This document shows positions 55,101-63,921 of a stretch of 64,000 bases of DNA, piece by piece. The notes below the pieces were generated by a model, which made no database searches, was not told the DNA's origin, and saw only the letters and a program-made list of their open reading frames with translations. The stretch is taken from NCBI GenBank assembly GCA_002344795.1, contig DDUM01000077.1, positions 99,781-163,780 of the forward strand, written 5' to 3'. How positions within the stretch are numbered: the stretch's first letter is position 1; every line of letters begins with the position of its first letter. The position numbers and the translations under genes were made by a program. The DNA comes from Flammeovirgaceae bacterium UBA2338. Lineage in GTDB: Bacteria > Bacteroidota > Bacteroidia > Cytophagales > Cyclobacteriaceae.

Positions 55101-55443
55101 CACCCCCTACATTAAATTCTGTATGGTTAAGTCCAACATTACTTTGTTGCAAATCAGTAATGGAGTTGTAAAGGAAAACTTTTGTTTTTAAATAGGGTGG
55201 ATACCCGATCAGGTCAGTAATACGATCAAATTCTCCTTCAAGGTATTGAATGGCTTCAGTGGCTACCTTTCTGCGATTGTCGTAGTAATAGACATCAAAA
55301 TTTTCTGAGGTGAGATATTGCCAATCAAACTGTTTGTACTGAATTCGGTTCTTTCCAAAGTTTTCACGCGCCTGCTGTGCACTAGCCTGAAAATGCAGGG
55401 CTGAAAATAACAATACGCCAAATAAGGTATAAGCACACTTCAT
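52120..55443 (-). CDS. Pseudo-peptidase MA / TolB propeller / BamA-like barrel fusion
   Basis: This 1107-residue exported protein has a signal peptide (MKCAYTLFGVLLFSALHFQASAQ). Residues about 40-200 resemble a peptidase-MA gluzincin (FDVYYYDN ... LPEWFIKGASGYVS), but the HExxH site reads KMTELM (141-146). A TolB-like WD40/PD40 propeller follows (about 270-600: LSPDGKNIAYAENDRG, FSGNGRLAILSADFEGQNDLFLIS, FDPSFIPNSNTIVFSSNR). Next comes a charged, repetitive linker (about 600-720, repeated Y-x-FEDE). Last is an outer-membrane barrel resembling the BamA/surface-antigen type, ending in FVTLGFDF. I take ATG 55443, where the signal peptide starts; the frame extends back to 55629 into the preceding gene. 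Confidence 0.85.
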   Translation of the reverse strand: MKCAYTLFGVLLFSALHFQASAQQARENFGKNRIQYKQFDWQYLTSENFDVYYYDNRRKVATEAIQYLEGEFDRITDLIGYPPYLKTKVFLYNSITDLQQSNVGLNHTEFNVGGETEFVKPYVEIAHPGTVDQFKEQLIYKMTELMVNEMMFGGSLKDMFQNAVLLNLPEWFIKGASGYVSKGWNTEMDDYIRQLVRTKKINKALKLTGKEAELVGQSIWNYIAEKYGKSSISNILNYARVIRNEQKSVLITLGISFKQLISDWEKYYSEMEEKVNQSYIAPLDSAKVSNRHRKEIIFTTVKLSPDGKNIAYAENDRGRFVVKIKSLSNGKEITILTSGNKVFGQDVNPNVPLISWADNNTLGVIGVKYGEHVFWLYDLTTKSKLPRELDRFSNIRSFDFSGNGRLAILSADFEGQNDLFLISSRRDRTRRLTNDLYDDFDPSFIPNSNTIVFSSNRTNDTTNTIVKGIKTIPANYNLYLYDLDTTTNVVKRLTNTSSKDYYPLALDVNNIYYLSDQRGIVNIFKYDQSTKIYSQVTNYNSSIKEYDIDFTNRTMAMVMDKGMKEDIFLTRPFNLNRQVFTPATRRKEVQQAKAIVERRQQEAAPQKGLSIKELINSRLRDKDSVDQQTQMPIDTVERKRMPADSVDTDNYIFEDEIPQPKDTIVAKSEKVEIDVNIDDTINTEDYVFEDEATRSQPSETFLNRYMKAREVTRIRGPFPYEPKFTYENLITNFVIDPLRGFSVRMETQMNDMLENYRFFGGIQTAFDWKSGDVYGEIQYLPHRVDYSARIDRKVIFWDANVNQQKYTWQKVEVGASLPLTVRTRITLKPFLGYTRIVDRGSDRSPSVPPVFLPPAEQFYAGSKMELVYDNSLTTGMNIIEGTRGKINFTHYEGMGNKQASFSHAAIDIRHYQPLYKEIVVAVRGFTGTFFGNAPKSYVLGGMDNWFGNRLNENGAGNPLAGIEGYNHNLIFTEFATSLRGFNYATQYGQSVALANAELRIPLIRALSSGPITSNFFRNMQLTGFYDIGTSWTGKPPINTNTSTQNRVVRGDPFTAEIKDFINPWLYSYGVGFRSMMLGYYMKFDVAWPVENYKVQDPRIFVTLGFDF

Positions 55444-55543
55444 GCGGATACTTCTCTTCAAAATTACCTGAAAAACCTCTTGCCTAGTTATCATCCCTGT
55501 CGCCAATCTGTAGCTTGCGGCCTTTATCTTAAGATACTGAGTA

Positions 55544-56614
55544 TTAGTGGAACTTCGAATATAACGATTTAACACGAGTAATATTTGCCTCTTTATCCAA
55601 ATTCCCTTGCCCTGATAAATAATCTGCAAGCTGCTCCGAAAAATACGGAGCCAGGCTCACACCTTTGGTACCCAGACCATTAAAAGTTACGACATTTTTT
55701 TCTTTAGGATGCTCCCCGATAATCGGACGTCTGTCAATTGTCGAAGGTCTGATACCCCAATCTTGGTGGGCCACCTCAAACGGTATGCTCAATAAATCTC
55801 CAACCTTCTGCTCCAACTCCACTCTTCCTTCCACAGTAATACCCGCCTTCAGATTAGCAAGATCATAAGTTGCTCCTACTTTGTATTCCATTTCTCCGGA
55901 TTCCACAACATAAACCCCTCGGTTGTAAATCCGATTCAATGCTTTTGAAGTTTTAATTGTCATCACCTCCCCCTTCAACATCTTTAATGGCAGCATCTCA
56001 AAATGCCTGCTTTGCAGCGCATGAATACCTGTGCAATAAATTACTTTTTCAGCCGATATATTTTCATATGTTACACCAACATCCGAAATTTTCATTTTCT
56101 CCTCTTGCCATAATTCTTCCAAATAACTTTCCTTTTGCTGCAATAAATTTCGAACGCCATTGAGAAACACTCCTGTATTGATATACCCACATTGGGAAAG
56201 CAAAATGCCTCCAATTGGATCATTTACTTCATCACCAAAAGTGGATTGAGTGGTTACTTGAGTGATGTAATTAGCAAACGATTTATCAGCACTTTTACTC
56301 ATCCATTCGTTCTGCTCCTCTATGGTGCGAAAAGGAGTATAGAGCGGGTAGTCATAAAAAAATTTTAATTGCAGGATTCTTTCTGCCTCTCTATAAAATT
56401 TAAACAGATAAGAAAACATCTCATCAGCCTTCCATGTTTTTACAATACGTTTTCCTGTAATTGGATTAAAAAGGCCTGCGGCAATCAATGATGCCCTGTT
56501 CTTTGATGGAGTATCAAACACCAAAATTTGTTTACCTCTTTTTATCAATTGTAGCGCGAGGCAAGCTCCTGCCAGGCCTAATCCCACTATGATATAATCA
56601 ATTTTCTTTGTCAA
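55544..56614 (-). CDS. FAD-dependent oxidoreductase (DAO family)
   Basis: This 356-residue flavoprotein has an N-terminal dinucleotide motif (IIVGLGLAGACLALQL, residues 8-23) and a C-terminal DAO motif (PIIGEHPKEKNVVTFNGLGTKGVSLAPYFSEQLADYL). SLIAAGLFNPITGKRIVKTW resembles the MnmC oxidase domain and glycine-oxidase-like enzymes. The substrate is unknown. A TATCTTTG box is at 56701-56708 on this strand. The TolB/BamA-like gene follows about 100 bases later. Confidence 0.8.
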   Translation of the reverse strand: MTKKIDYIIVGLGLAGACLALQLIKRGKQILVFDTPSKNRASLIAAGLFNPITGKRIVKTWKADEMFSYLFKFYREAERILQLKFFYDYPLYTPFRTIEEQNEWMSKSADKSFANYITQVTTQSTFGDEVNDPIGGILLSQCGYINTGVFLNGVRNLLQQKESYLEELWQEEKMKISDVGVTYENISAEKVIYCTGIHALQSRHFEMLPLKMLKGEVMTIKTSKALNRIYNRGVYVVESGEMEYKVGATYDLANLKAGITVEGRVELEQKVGDLLSIPFEVAHQDWGIRPSTIDRRPIIGEHPKEKNVVTFNGLGTKGVSLAPYFSEQLADYLSGQGNLDKEANITRVKSLYSKFH

Positions 56615-56700
56615 GAACTTTTCTTTATCGTTATATATCCAACAAAAGCGCTAACCAATGCCCTAAAAGCGTCATCATATCACTAACTTATGACTTCACA

Positions 56701-56708
56701 CAAAGATA
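56701..56708 (-). promoter_or_regulatory. -7 promoter box TATCTTTG
   Basis: Perfect match on the minus strand, 86 bases before the FAD-oxidoreductase ATG. No clear -33 element. Confidence 0.35.
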
Positions 56709-56748
56709 ATTGCCATGAAGGTCATAACTTTACATTTATTTCAGAGAT

Positions 56749-57396
56749 ATGATTACAGTTAAGTCTTTTGTTTTTAATCCATTCAGTGAAAACACCTACG
56801 TGGTCTATGACGACACCAGGGAAGCAATTGTTATAGATCCTGGTTGCTATGAACCTCAAGAGAGAAAAAAATTAGATGAATTTATTAAAACAAATCACCT
56901 TACCGTTTCATTACTAATCAATACCCATTGTCACATCGACCACGTGCTGGGCAATGATTTTGTAAAGGAGACCTATAATGTGCCCTTCCTGATTCATAAA
57001 AAAGAGGAAAGCTTATTGCGTGCAGTAAAAGCGTATGCCCCCAATTATGGATTTGGTGCTTATAGAGAAGCACTCCCTGATAAATTTATCGATGAAAAAG
57101 ATGAGGTCACATGGGGCAAAAGTGCGATGAAGGTGATCTTTTTGCCTGGCCATTCTCCTGGACATATCGGTCTCTATAGCCCCGAACAAAAAATTCTAAT
57201 CAGTGGTGATGTCCTTTTTGATGGCAGCATAGGCAGAACCGATTTGCCTGGTGGCGATATGGACACCTTAATCGATAGCATACAACAAAAACTTTTCATC
57301 TTACCGGATGATGTAATTGTTTATAGTGGTCATGGTAACCCTACCACAATTGGTAAAGAAAAGACAAGCAATCCATTTTGTGGACTAGGTACCTAA
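56749..57396 (+). CDS. MBL-fold metallo-hydrolase (glyoxalase II-like)
   Basis: This 215-residue protein has the complete binuclear metal site: NTHCHIDH (HxHxDH), the His of LPGHSPGH, the Asp of LISGDVLF, and the C-terminal YSGHG. Length is that of short hydroxyacylglutathione-hydrolase-like enzymes without the substrate-binding C-terminal domain. The thioester substrate is unknown. Its stop overlaps the pssA start as TAATG. Confidence 0.88.
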   Translation: MITVKSFVFNPFSENTYVVYDDTREAIVIDPGCYEPQERKKLDEFIKTNHLTVSLLINTHCHIDHVLGNDFVKETYNVPFLIHKKEESLLRAVKAYAPNYGFGAYREALPDKFIDEKDEVTWGKSAMKVIFLPGHSPGHIGLYSPEQKILISGDVLFDGSIGRTDLPGGDMDTLIDSIQQKLFILPDDVIVYSGHGNPTTIGKEKTSNPFCGLGT

Positions 57397-58082
57397 TGAA
57401 ATCGATAACACAGCATCTTCCTAATATATTAACACTAAGCAATCTGTTTTGTGGATGCATTGGAATACTATTAGCTCGTGAATTCCCACTTTATGCATCC
57501 GCATACCTTGTTTGGCTGGCTTGTGCATTTGATTTCTTTGATGGCTTTGCTGCCAGAATGCTGAAAACAACTTCAACAATTGGAAAAGAGCTTGACTCCC
57601 TTGCTGACATGGTAAGTTTTGGAGTACTCCCTGCAGTGGTAATGTTTACCTGGTTGGAGAAATTGTCACCAGAAACTTATATTCCCTACATCGCTTTTCT
57701 GATCGCATTATTTTCCGCATTGCGTCTGGCCAAATTCAATGTAGATGAAAATCAAACAGATTCCTTCATTGGTTTACCCACTCCAGCCAATGCACTTTTT
57801 ATTACCGGATTGGTATTTCTGGATGCACCCTTCGATTTTATCACTTCTTCCACAGCGAGTCTTGTAAGTATAAGTATTATATTCTCCCTGCTGTTGGTTG
57901 CTCCACTCGATTTGTTTGCACTTAAATTCAAAAATTTTAGCTGGGCTGACAATAAACTGCGGTTTACCTTTATTGGATTATCAGTATTATTACTTGGCTG
58001 GAAACAGGCAGAGGGTGTACCTTTAATTATACTACTATATATCATTCTTTCGTTAACTACGAGGGTACTTGCAAGAAAGTAA
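57396..58082 (+). CDS. pssA: CDP-diacylglycerol-serine O-phosphatidyltransferase
   Basis: This 228-residue membrane enzyme of the CDP-alcohol phosphotransferase family probably makes phosphatidylserine. The signature D-x2-DG-x2-AR-x8-G-x3-D-x3-D is complete in DFFDGFAARMLKTTSTIGKE followed by LDSLAD. NILTLSNLFCGCIGI at the start is typical of PssA. I start at ATG 57396, coupled to the MBL gene stop. The serine specificity is by family resemblance. Confidence 0.87.
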   Translation: MKSITQHLPNILTLSNLFCGCIGILLAREFPLYASAYLVWLACAFDFFDGFAARMLKTTSTIGKELDSLADMVSFGVLPAVVMFTWLEKLSPETYIPYIAFLIALFSALRLAKFNVDENQTDSFIGLPTPANALFITGLVFLDAPFDFITSSTASLVSISIIFSLLLVAPLDLFALKFKNFSWADNKLRFTFIGLSVLLLGWKQAEGVPLIILLYIILSLTTRVLARK

Positions 58083-58103
58083 GTTGTCTATCCAAAACAT
58101 TTC

Positions 58104-61100
58104 GTGAAGGCCAGAAAATTAACAATACTGATTGGTTTAGCCCTTTTGGCGCTTGTCACAAATGCCAAAGCGCAGTCATTGGGCTCTCCTTTGAAATCGG
58201 GTCAATGGGCAAGGTTTTCAGTGCTGGAAGACGGAGTTTACAAAATTGATTACAATCTTCTTAAATCTGCTGGTTTTGACCCTGATAGGATTGATCCCAG
58301 AAATATTAGTCTCTTTGGAAATGGGAGTGGCATGTTGCCACAGGCTAATAGTTCTCCCAGATCAAACCATCTGCAAGAAATGGCAATTACGGTAGTGGGT
58401 GAGTCTGACGGAAAATTTAATTCTGGAGATTATATTTTATTCTATGGACAAAATTCCGACAAACATTTTTTCGATGTTAATAAAGAAATATTCCACTACG
58501 AGAATCACTTGTACACAGACAAAAACTATTATTTTCTAACAATTTCATCCCACCCGGGTAAGCGAATTGAAAACAAAGAAAACATTGCGGGCAGTCATCC
58601 TGTCGTTAATACTTTCAATGATTTCTTTTTTCATGAAAAAGAAAACTACAATGATCTGAACTCAGGCAGAAAATGGTTTGGGGAGCAATTCGATATTACC
58701 AACTCCTTATCCTTGCCCTTTACGATAGAAGGTATAGTAGCAAATAGTCAAGTAAAGGTAGTATCGAGTGTAATGGGGCAAAGTTTTAATCCAGCATCCT
58801 TCAGTCTCTCATTAAATGGAACTCAAGTTATGGAGCAACCCATTCCATCTATTGCTAACACGCAATATGGAATCAAAGGGAGAATCGTGACAGATACCGT
58901 TAGTGTAAATACCACCACTGCACCAACTCAAACTTTCAATTATCAATACACTAAAGGTGTTTCAGGGAAATCCATTGGCTATCTCGATTTTCTACTTGCC
59001 AATTTTGAAAGAAATTTATCGCTCTACGGCAATCAAACTCAATTTACATCTGCCGCCAGTCTTGCCAATTCGATAAGTACTTTCGAAGTTACTTCCTTTT
59101 CATCAAATGGATTTATTTGGGATGTTACTGATCCATTGGGATGTAGCAATCAGCAATTCCAACTTAACGATAATAAGGCGACCTTTAGCACTGAAACCAA
59201 CGAACTCAAAACATTCATTGCTTTCATGGGAAATAATTTCCTCACTCCCACTTACGAGAAACAAGTTACAAATCAAGACCTCGTCAATAAATCTGGCATT
59301 CAATTACTCATCGTCACACACCCTGATTTTAAAAGTGAGGCGGAACGCTTAGCCAACCACAGGCAAAATGTAAATGGTATCACATCATTGGTAGTTACCA
59401 TTGAAGAAATATACAATGATTATTCAGGAGGGAAGCAAGACCCGACTGCCATCAGGGATTTTACACGAAAGCTTTATGGCACTGGCCTGAAAAATATTTT
59501 ACTTTTTGGAAGATCCTCATTCGACTACAAAGACAGAATAAGTAAAAACACAAATTTTGTTCCTACCTACGAGTCGAGAAATTCCCTTTCACCTCTGGAA
59601 ACCTATTCTTCAGATGACTACTTCGCCTTTATGGAAATAAATGAGGGCAACTGGCAGGAAAGCCCGGTTGAGGCCCACACATTAGATATTGGAGTGGGTA
59701 GGCTGCCCGTTAAAACAGCTGAGGAGGCCGCAATTGTAGTAGACAAACTCATTGCCTACGACACTAATCCAAAGTCTTTTGGGGGCTGGAGAAAAGATAT
59801 TCTTTTTGTTGCTGACGATGGAGATTTCAATCTGCATCAAAGCGATACCGACAAGCTGGCTAAAGATATCGAAGCAAATCACTTCCAGTTTGATACTAAA
59901 AAAATTTATCTGGATGCCTTTAAACAAATTTCAAAACCAAGCGGTCAGGTTTCACCCGATGCCCGTAGTGCATTATTGAAATCTTTAAAAAAAGGAGTCC
60001 TTATTGTTAATTTTACAGGACACGGTTCAGAGCGTGTTTGGCTGCAAGAACAGATATTGGACGAAGAGCTCATTGAAGAGTGGAGCAATAAAAAGGTTTT
60101 TCCGCTTTTGGTCACTGCAACATGCGAGTTTGGAAGGCATGATGACCCAACACAAATTTCAAGTAGCGAATTGGCGTTAACAAAAAAAGATGGTGGTGCT
60201 ATCGGCTTAGTAACTGCCGCAAGACCGGTTAATGCATCTACAAATGCCTTTCTCAACAAAGCTTTTTACGAGGCACTTTTTACAAAAGTTGACGGGAAAC
60301 ACAGAGACCTTGGCGCTGTCTTTCGCGAAACGAAAAACAAAAGCATGAACGGTGTTTCAAATAGAAATTTTTCTTTATTAGGCGACCCGTCAATGTTGCT
60401 GGCCATGCCGAATGATGAAATTGTTGCTACGCGCATATCAACCGCCACAGGATCCGACACCCTTAAGGCTTTATCCAGGATCATCATTGAAGGCGAAATT
60501 CAAACTCAGGGAATCAAAAATGTGGGCTTTAACGGAGTAGTAACAGTAACTCTAAAAGACAAAGAATTTGATTTCAATACATTGGGTGATGAAAACCCTG
60601 TTTTCACTTACCAGGAAAGAAGCAATACTTTATTTCGCGGTGAAGCAACGGTATCCAACGGAGCCTTTCAATTGGAATTCATCTTGCCGAAAAATATAGC
60701 ATATCAGGTAGGCTATGGAAAACTAAGCATGTATGCAAAAAATAACACTAACAATAGTGATGCTATTGGAGGAGCCATCAATTTCAAAATAGGAGAAAGT
60801 GAAATAGATGACGGCAGTGACACTACTTCTCCTGAAATAAAACTTTACATGGGGGACACCACCTTCATCAATGGAGGCATTACATCATCCTCTACTCAAT
60901 TGGTTGCCCGTCTTTCTGATACCAGCGGAATTAATATTGCTAATTACGGAATTGGAAATAACCTAATTGCCATTCTCGATGACGATCAGGTATTTGAAGT
61001 CGGAGAATATTATCTGGCGGATCAGGATGATTTCACAAAAGGAACAATAATTTTTCCTATCGAAAATCTTGAACCTGGCAGACATACTATTGAATTAAAA

Positions 61101-61478
61101 GCCTGGGATGTGTACAACAATCCTTCCTCTGGAAGAGTCGATTTTGTGGTGACAGATGGAACTCAAATTGCAATTCAAAAGCTTTACAACTACCCCAATC
61201 CATTCTCCAACAATACCACCATTCAGTTTGAACATAACAGAGCAGGTGATGATCTGGAGGTTTTTGCCACCATTGTAGACACCTCAGGACAAACAATACA
61301 CATTATAAATTATGAGGTACCATCTAGTCAATATTTGGTTACTTTACCCGAGTGGGATGGTACTAATACTTCAGGAACAAAATTAGGCAATGGATTATAC
61401 CTGTTAAGGTTAGTTGTACGTTCCCTATTGGACGGCTCGAAAAATGAGCAGTTTTCCAAACTAATTATTTTGAATTGA
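58104..61478 (+). CDS. porU: Type IX secretion system sortase PorU (C25 peptidase)
   Basis: This 1124-residue protein removes C-terminal sorting domains from T9SS cargo and links them to lipopolysaccharide at the cell surface. A signal peptide (KLTILIGLALLALVTNAKAQ) follows a GTG start. The gingipain-type peptidase domain lies at about 415-775, with catalytic H640 (NFTGHGSERVW) and C674 (TATCEFGRHDDP). The C-terminus has a FlgD-like region and an own sorting-like tail (NYPNPFSNNTTIQFEH ... GNGLYLLRLVV). It is directly followed by porV, the usual order in Bacteroidota. Confidence 0.92.
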   Translation: MKARKLTILIGLALLALVTNAKAQSLGSPLKSGQWARFSVLEDGVYKIDYNLLKSAGFDPDRIDPRNISLFGNGSGMLPQANSSPRSNHLQEMAITVVGESDGKFNSGDYILFYGQNSDKHFFDVNKEIFHYENHLYTDKNYYFLTISSHPGKRIENKENIAGSHPVVNTFNDFFFHEKENYNDLNSGRKWFGEQFDITNSLSLPFTIEGIVANSQVKVVSSVMGQSFNPASFSLSLNGTQVMEQPIPSIANTQYGIKGRIVTDTVSVNTTTAPTQTFNYQYTKGVSGKSIGYLDFLLANFERNLSLYGNQTQFTSAASLANSISTFEVTSFSSNGFIWDVTDPLGCSNQQFQLNDNKATFSTETNELKTFIAFMGNNFLTPTYEKQVTNQDLVNKSGIQLLIVTHPDFKSEAERLANHRQNVNGITSLVVTIEEIYNDYSGGKQDPTAIRDFTRKLYGTGLKNILLFGRSSFDYKDRISKNTNFVPTYESRNSLSPLETYSSDDYFAFMEINEGNWQESPVEAHTLDIGVGRLPVKTAEEAAIVVDKLIAYDTNPKSFGGWRKDILFVADDGDFNLHQSDTDKLAKDIEANHFQFDTKKIYLDAFKQISKPSGQVSPDARSALLKSLKKGVLIVNFTGHGSERVWLQEQILDEELIEEWSNKKVFPLLVTATCEFGRHDDPTQISSSELALTKKDGGAIGLVTAARPVNASTNAFLNKAFYEALFTKVDGKHRDLGAVFRETKNKSMNGVSNRNFSLLGDPSMLLAMPNDEIVATRISTATGSDTLKALSRIIIEGEIQTQGIKNVGFNGVVTVTLKDKEFDFNTLGDENPVFTYQERSNTLFRGEATVSNGAFQLEFILPKNIAYQVGYGKLSMYAKNNTNNSDAIGGAINFKIGESEIDDGSDTTSPEIKLYMGDTTFINGGITSSSTQLVARLSDTSGINIANYGIGNNLIAILDDDQVFEVGEYYLADQDDFTKGTIIFPIENLEPGRHTIELKAWDVYNNPSSGRVDFVVTDGTQIAIQKLYNYPNPFSNNTTIQFEHNRAGDDLEVFATIVDTSGQTIHIINYEVPSSQYLVTLPEWDGTNTSGTKLGNGLYLLRLVVRSLLDGSKNEQFSKLIILN

Positions 61479-61504
61479 TTATCTTTAAAGCTTAGATCTT
61501 GACT

Positions 61505-62665
61505 ATGAATAAGTTAAGGATTATAATTATCCTCTTTTTATCGTTTAGTGTTACCTTTTTCGGCTTTTCTCAGAACCTAATTGGTCAGGATAGTACCCGA
61601 AAGGTAATAACTACCGCTGTCCCTTTTCTCACAATAACTCCTGATTCCAGGGCTGCTGGAATGGGTGATGCAGGGGTAGCCACCTCTCCGGATGCAAACT
61701 CAGCCTATTGGAACTCAGCCAAACTGGCATTCATAGATAAGAGCTATGGAGTCTCTGGTTCCTACACCCCGTGGTTGGGCAAGATCATCAACGACATGTC
61801 TATCTTCTACTTAACAGGATTTTATAAGATTACGAGAGAGCAAACTGTTGCTGCCTCAATGAAGTATTTTGATCTGGGAGAAATTACTTTTAATAACGGG
61901 CCTGGCCCAGGGAATATTCTGGGGCGGTTTAATCCAAGAGAGTTTGCCTTTGACGTTACCTATTCAAGACTGCTTACTGAGCAATTGAGTATTGGAGGAG
62001 CTTTAAGATATATCCATTCTAATCTTACCGGAGCATTTTCCTCTGGAGGTGTTGACGCAAGGCCTGGTAATTCCGTGGCTGTAGATGTAGGTGTGTTTTA
62101 TACAAAACCTTTAGTTTCAAGAAACTCAGCGCTTTCACTTGGAGCATCCATTACTAACATCGGTGCAAAAATTTCTTATTCCGATGCAAACAATAAAGAC
62201 TTTATCCCCACCAATTTAAGATTGGGAGGTTCCTACAAAACGGAATTGGATGCATTTAATAGTTTAACTTTTGCATTAGATGTCAATAAATTACTTGTGC
62301 CAAGCCCAACAGCAGACAGCCAGGATAAGGCCCTGTTAAGTGGAATTTTCGGTTCCTTCACAGATGCCCCCGGAGGATTTAGTGAAGAGATACGAGAATT
62401 TTCAGTTTCCTCAGGTATAGAATACTGGTACAATGAAACTTTCGCAGGACGTTTGGGCTATTTTCTTGAAGCAAAAGACAAGGGAAATCGCAAGTATTTA
62501 ACTGCGGGAGTTGGTGCTAAAATTCAAAAATTCGCAATAGACATAGCTTATCTCGTACCTACAAACAAGAACGAAAACGCTTTAGCTGAAACACTTCGTT
62601 TCACCATCATGATGTATTTTGATAGTAAAGCGATAAGAGAAGAATCTGTGACTGACCAATTGTAA
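61505..62665 (+). CDS. porV: Type IX secretion outer-membrane protein PorV (LptO)
   Basis: This 386-residue barrel of the PorV/PorQ (FadL-like) group shuttles T9SS cargo from the translocon to PorU. A signal peptide (MNKLRIIIILFLSFSVTFFGFSQ) is followed by the diagnostic AVPFLTITPDSRAAGMGDAGVATSPDANSAYWN. ATG 61505 is preferred over TTG 61499. Its stop shares a base with the next start (TAATG). Confidence 0.92.
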   Translation: MNKLRIIIILFLSFSVTFFGFSQNLIGQDSTRKVITTAVPFLTITPDSRAAGMGDAGVATSPDANSAYWNSAKLAFIDKSYGVSGSYTPWLGKIINDMSIFYLTGFYKITREQTVAASMKYFDLGEITFNNGPGPGNILGRFNPREFAFDVTYSRLLTEQLSIGGALRYIHSNLTGAFSSGGVDARPGNSVAVDVGVFYTKPLVSRNSALSLGASITNIGAKISYSDANNKDFIPTNLRLGGSYKTELDAFNSLTFALDVNKLLVPSPTADSQDKALLSGIFGSFTDAPGGFSEEIREFSVSSGIEYWYNETFAGRLGYFLEAKDKGNRKYLTAGVGAKIQKFAIDIAYLVPTNKNENALAETLRFTIMMYFDSKAIREESVTDQL

Positions 62666-63921
62666 TGCTGGACAGAACACAGCCGCCTCCTTTTATAAAA
62701 TCCACCTCTTTTCAACTGCCTCACGTTGATAAAACTCAGTTATCAAATGGTATACCTATAATCCATTTGAATACCATTGAGCAGGAACTCGTTAAAATTG
62801 AAGTAGTTTTCAATGCTGGTAAATGGTTTGATCCAAAGCCTGAGGTTTCACACTTTACGGTTCAGATGCTTGACAAAGGCACCAAATCAATGTCTGCAAA
62901 GCAAATTGCTGAGTTGTTCGACAGGTATGGTGCTCATATTGAGTTGTCCTGTAATTTTGATTTTGCAACAGTTGCACTGTATGCTCTTTCAAAACATATC
63001 TCTAAACTCTATCCGATTTTTCTTGAACTAATCACTCTACCATCTTTTGATGATGCTGAGCTGGCCCTTCTTAAAGATCATTTTATTCAGGGGCTCAGAG
63101 TAAAAAATGAAAAAACAAGCTACCTGGCATCTAAATTAATACGCAAAAAAATATTTGGACCACTTCATCCATATGGGCAATCCCCCAGTGAAGAAGATGT
63201 AAACAAAATAAAATCAAGTGACCTGGTTTCTTTTTTTAACGAAAGAATAAAGCCTTCTCACGTTTTTATTCTTGGGAAAATAAAGCCCAATGACTTTAAT
63301 ACATTGAAGCACACACTGGGTTCAATGAGCACCAATACTCCATCTCCGTCTGATTTCTCTTCAATTGAAAAGCCAAAAGAACCTAATTACATTGAGAAGT
63401 CAGGAAGCGTTCAATCCTCTATCCGACTTGGAAAACGAACTCTTCAAAGAGATCATCCTGATTATGGAGGCCTCTTACTTCTTAATTATTACCTGGGTGG
63501 TTACTTCGGATCCAGATTGATGAAAAACTTAAGAGAGGAGAAAGGATTAACATATGGAATTTCATCTTCCATTAACTCCCTAAAAAATGACAGTATGTTA
63601 CTTATTGGCACAGATGTCAACAAAGAAAATAGAGAGATTGCCATACATGAGATTATGAGTGAGGTTGACCTGCTTTGTAGGTCTATTGATGGCAATGAAT
63701 TAGAACTCGCCAAACGACATTTTATTGGAAGCCTTCAAGGTCAAATAGCCAGTCCCTTTTCAATATTGGAAAAAATAAAAAATATTGAGCTCTACCAACT
63801 CCCCGGCACGTACTATCAGAATTTGATTAATCAGATTGATAGCGTTACCATTCAAGATTTACTTCAGCTTGCCGAAGTGCACTTTAAAAGTAATGCTTTC
63901 TTTGAAGTTTCAGTAGGTTAA
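62665..63921 (+). CDS. M16-family peptidase homologue without the zinc motif
   Basis: This 418-residue insulinase-like protein has two M16 halves (1-200 and 210-418). The zinc motif HxxEH is absent: the matching place reads VSHFTVQML, so it is probably not a peptidase itself. The second half keeps GGYFGSRLMKNLREEKGLTYGISSSI, the R/Y region that binds substrate. Such non-catalytic chains usually pair with an active M16 partner. No signal peptide is seen. Translationally coupled to porV. Confidence 0.82.
   Translation: MLDRTQPPPFIKSTSFQLPHVDKTQLSNGIPIIHLNTIEQELVKIEVVFNAGKWFDPKPEVSHFTVQMLDKGTKSMSAKQIAELFDRYGAHIELSCNFDFATVALYALSKHISKLYPIFLELITLPSFDDAELALLKDHFIQGLRVKNEKTSYLASKLIRKKIFGPLHPYGQSPSEEDVNKIKSSDLVSFFNERIKPSHVFILGKIKPNDFNTLKHTLGSMSTNTPSPSDFSSIEKPKEPNYIEKSGSVQSSIRLGKRTLQRDHPDYGGLLLLNYYLGGYFGSRLMKNLREEKGLTYGISSSINSLKNDSMLLIGTDVNKENREIAIHEIMSEVDLLCRSIDGNELELAKRHFIGSLQGQIASPFSILEKIKNIELYQLPGTYYQNLINQIDSVTIQDLLQLAEVHFKSNAFFEVSVG

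Noticed and set aside
55444..55629. Upstream extension of the TolB/BamA-like protein
   Set aside because: The 62 extra residues would precede a perfect signal peptide and overlap the FAD oxidoreductase gene.
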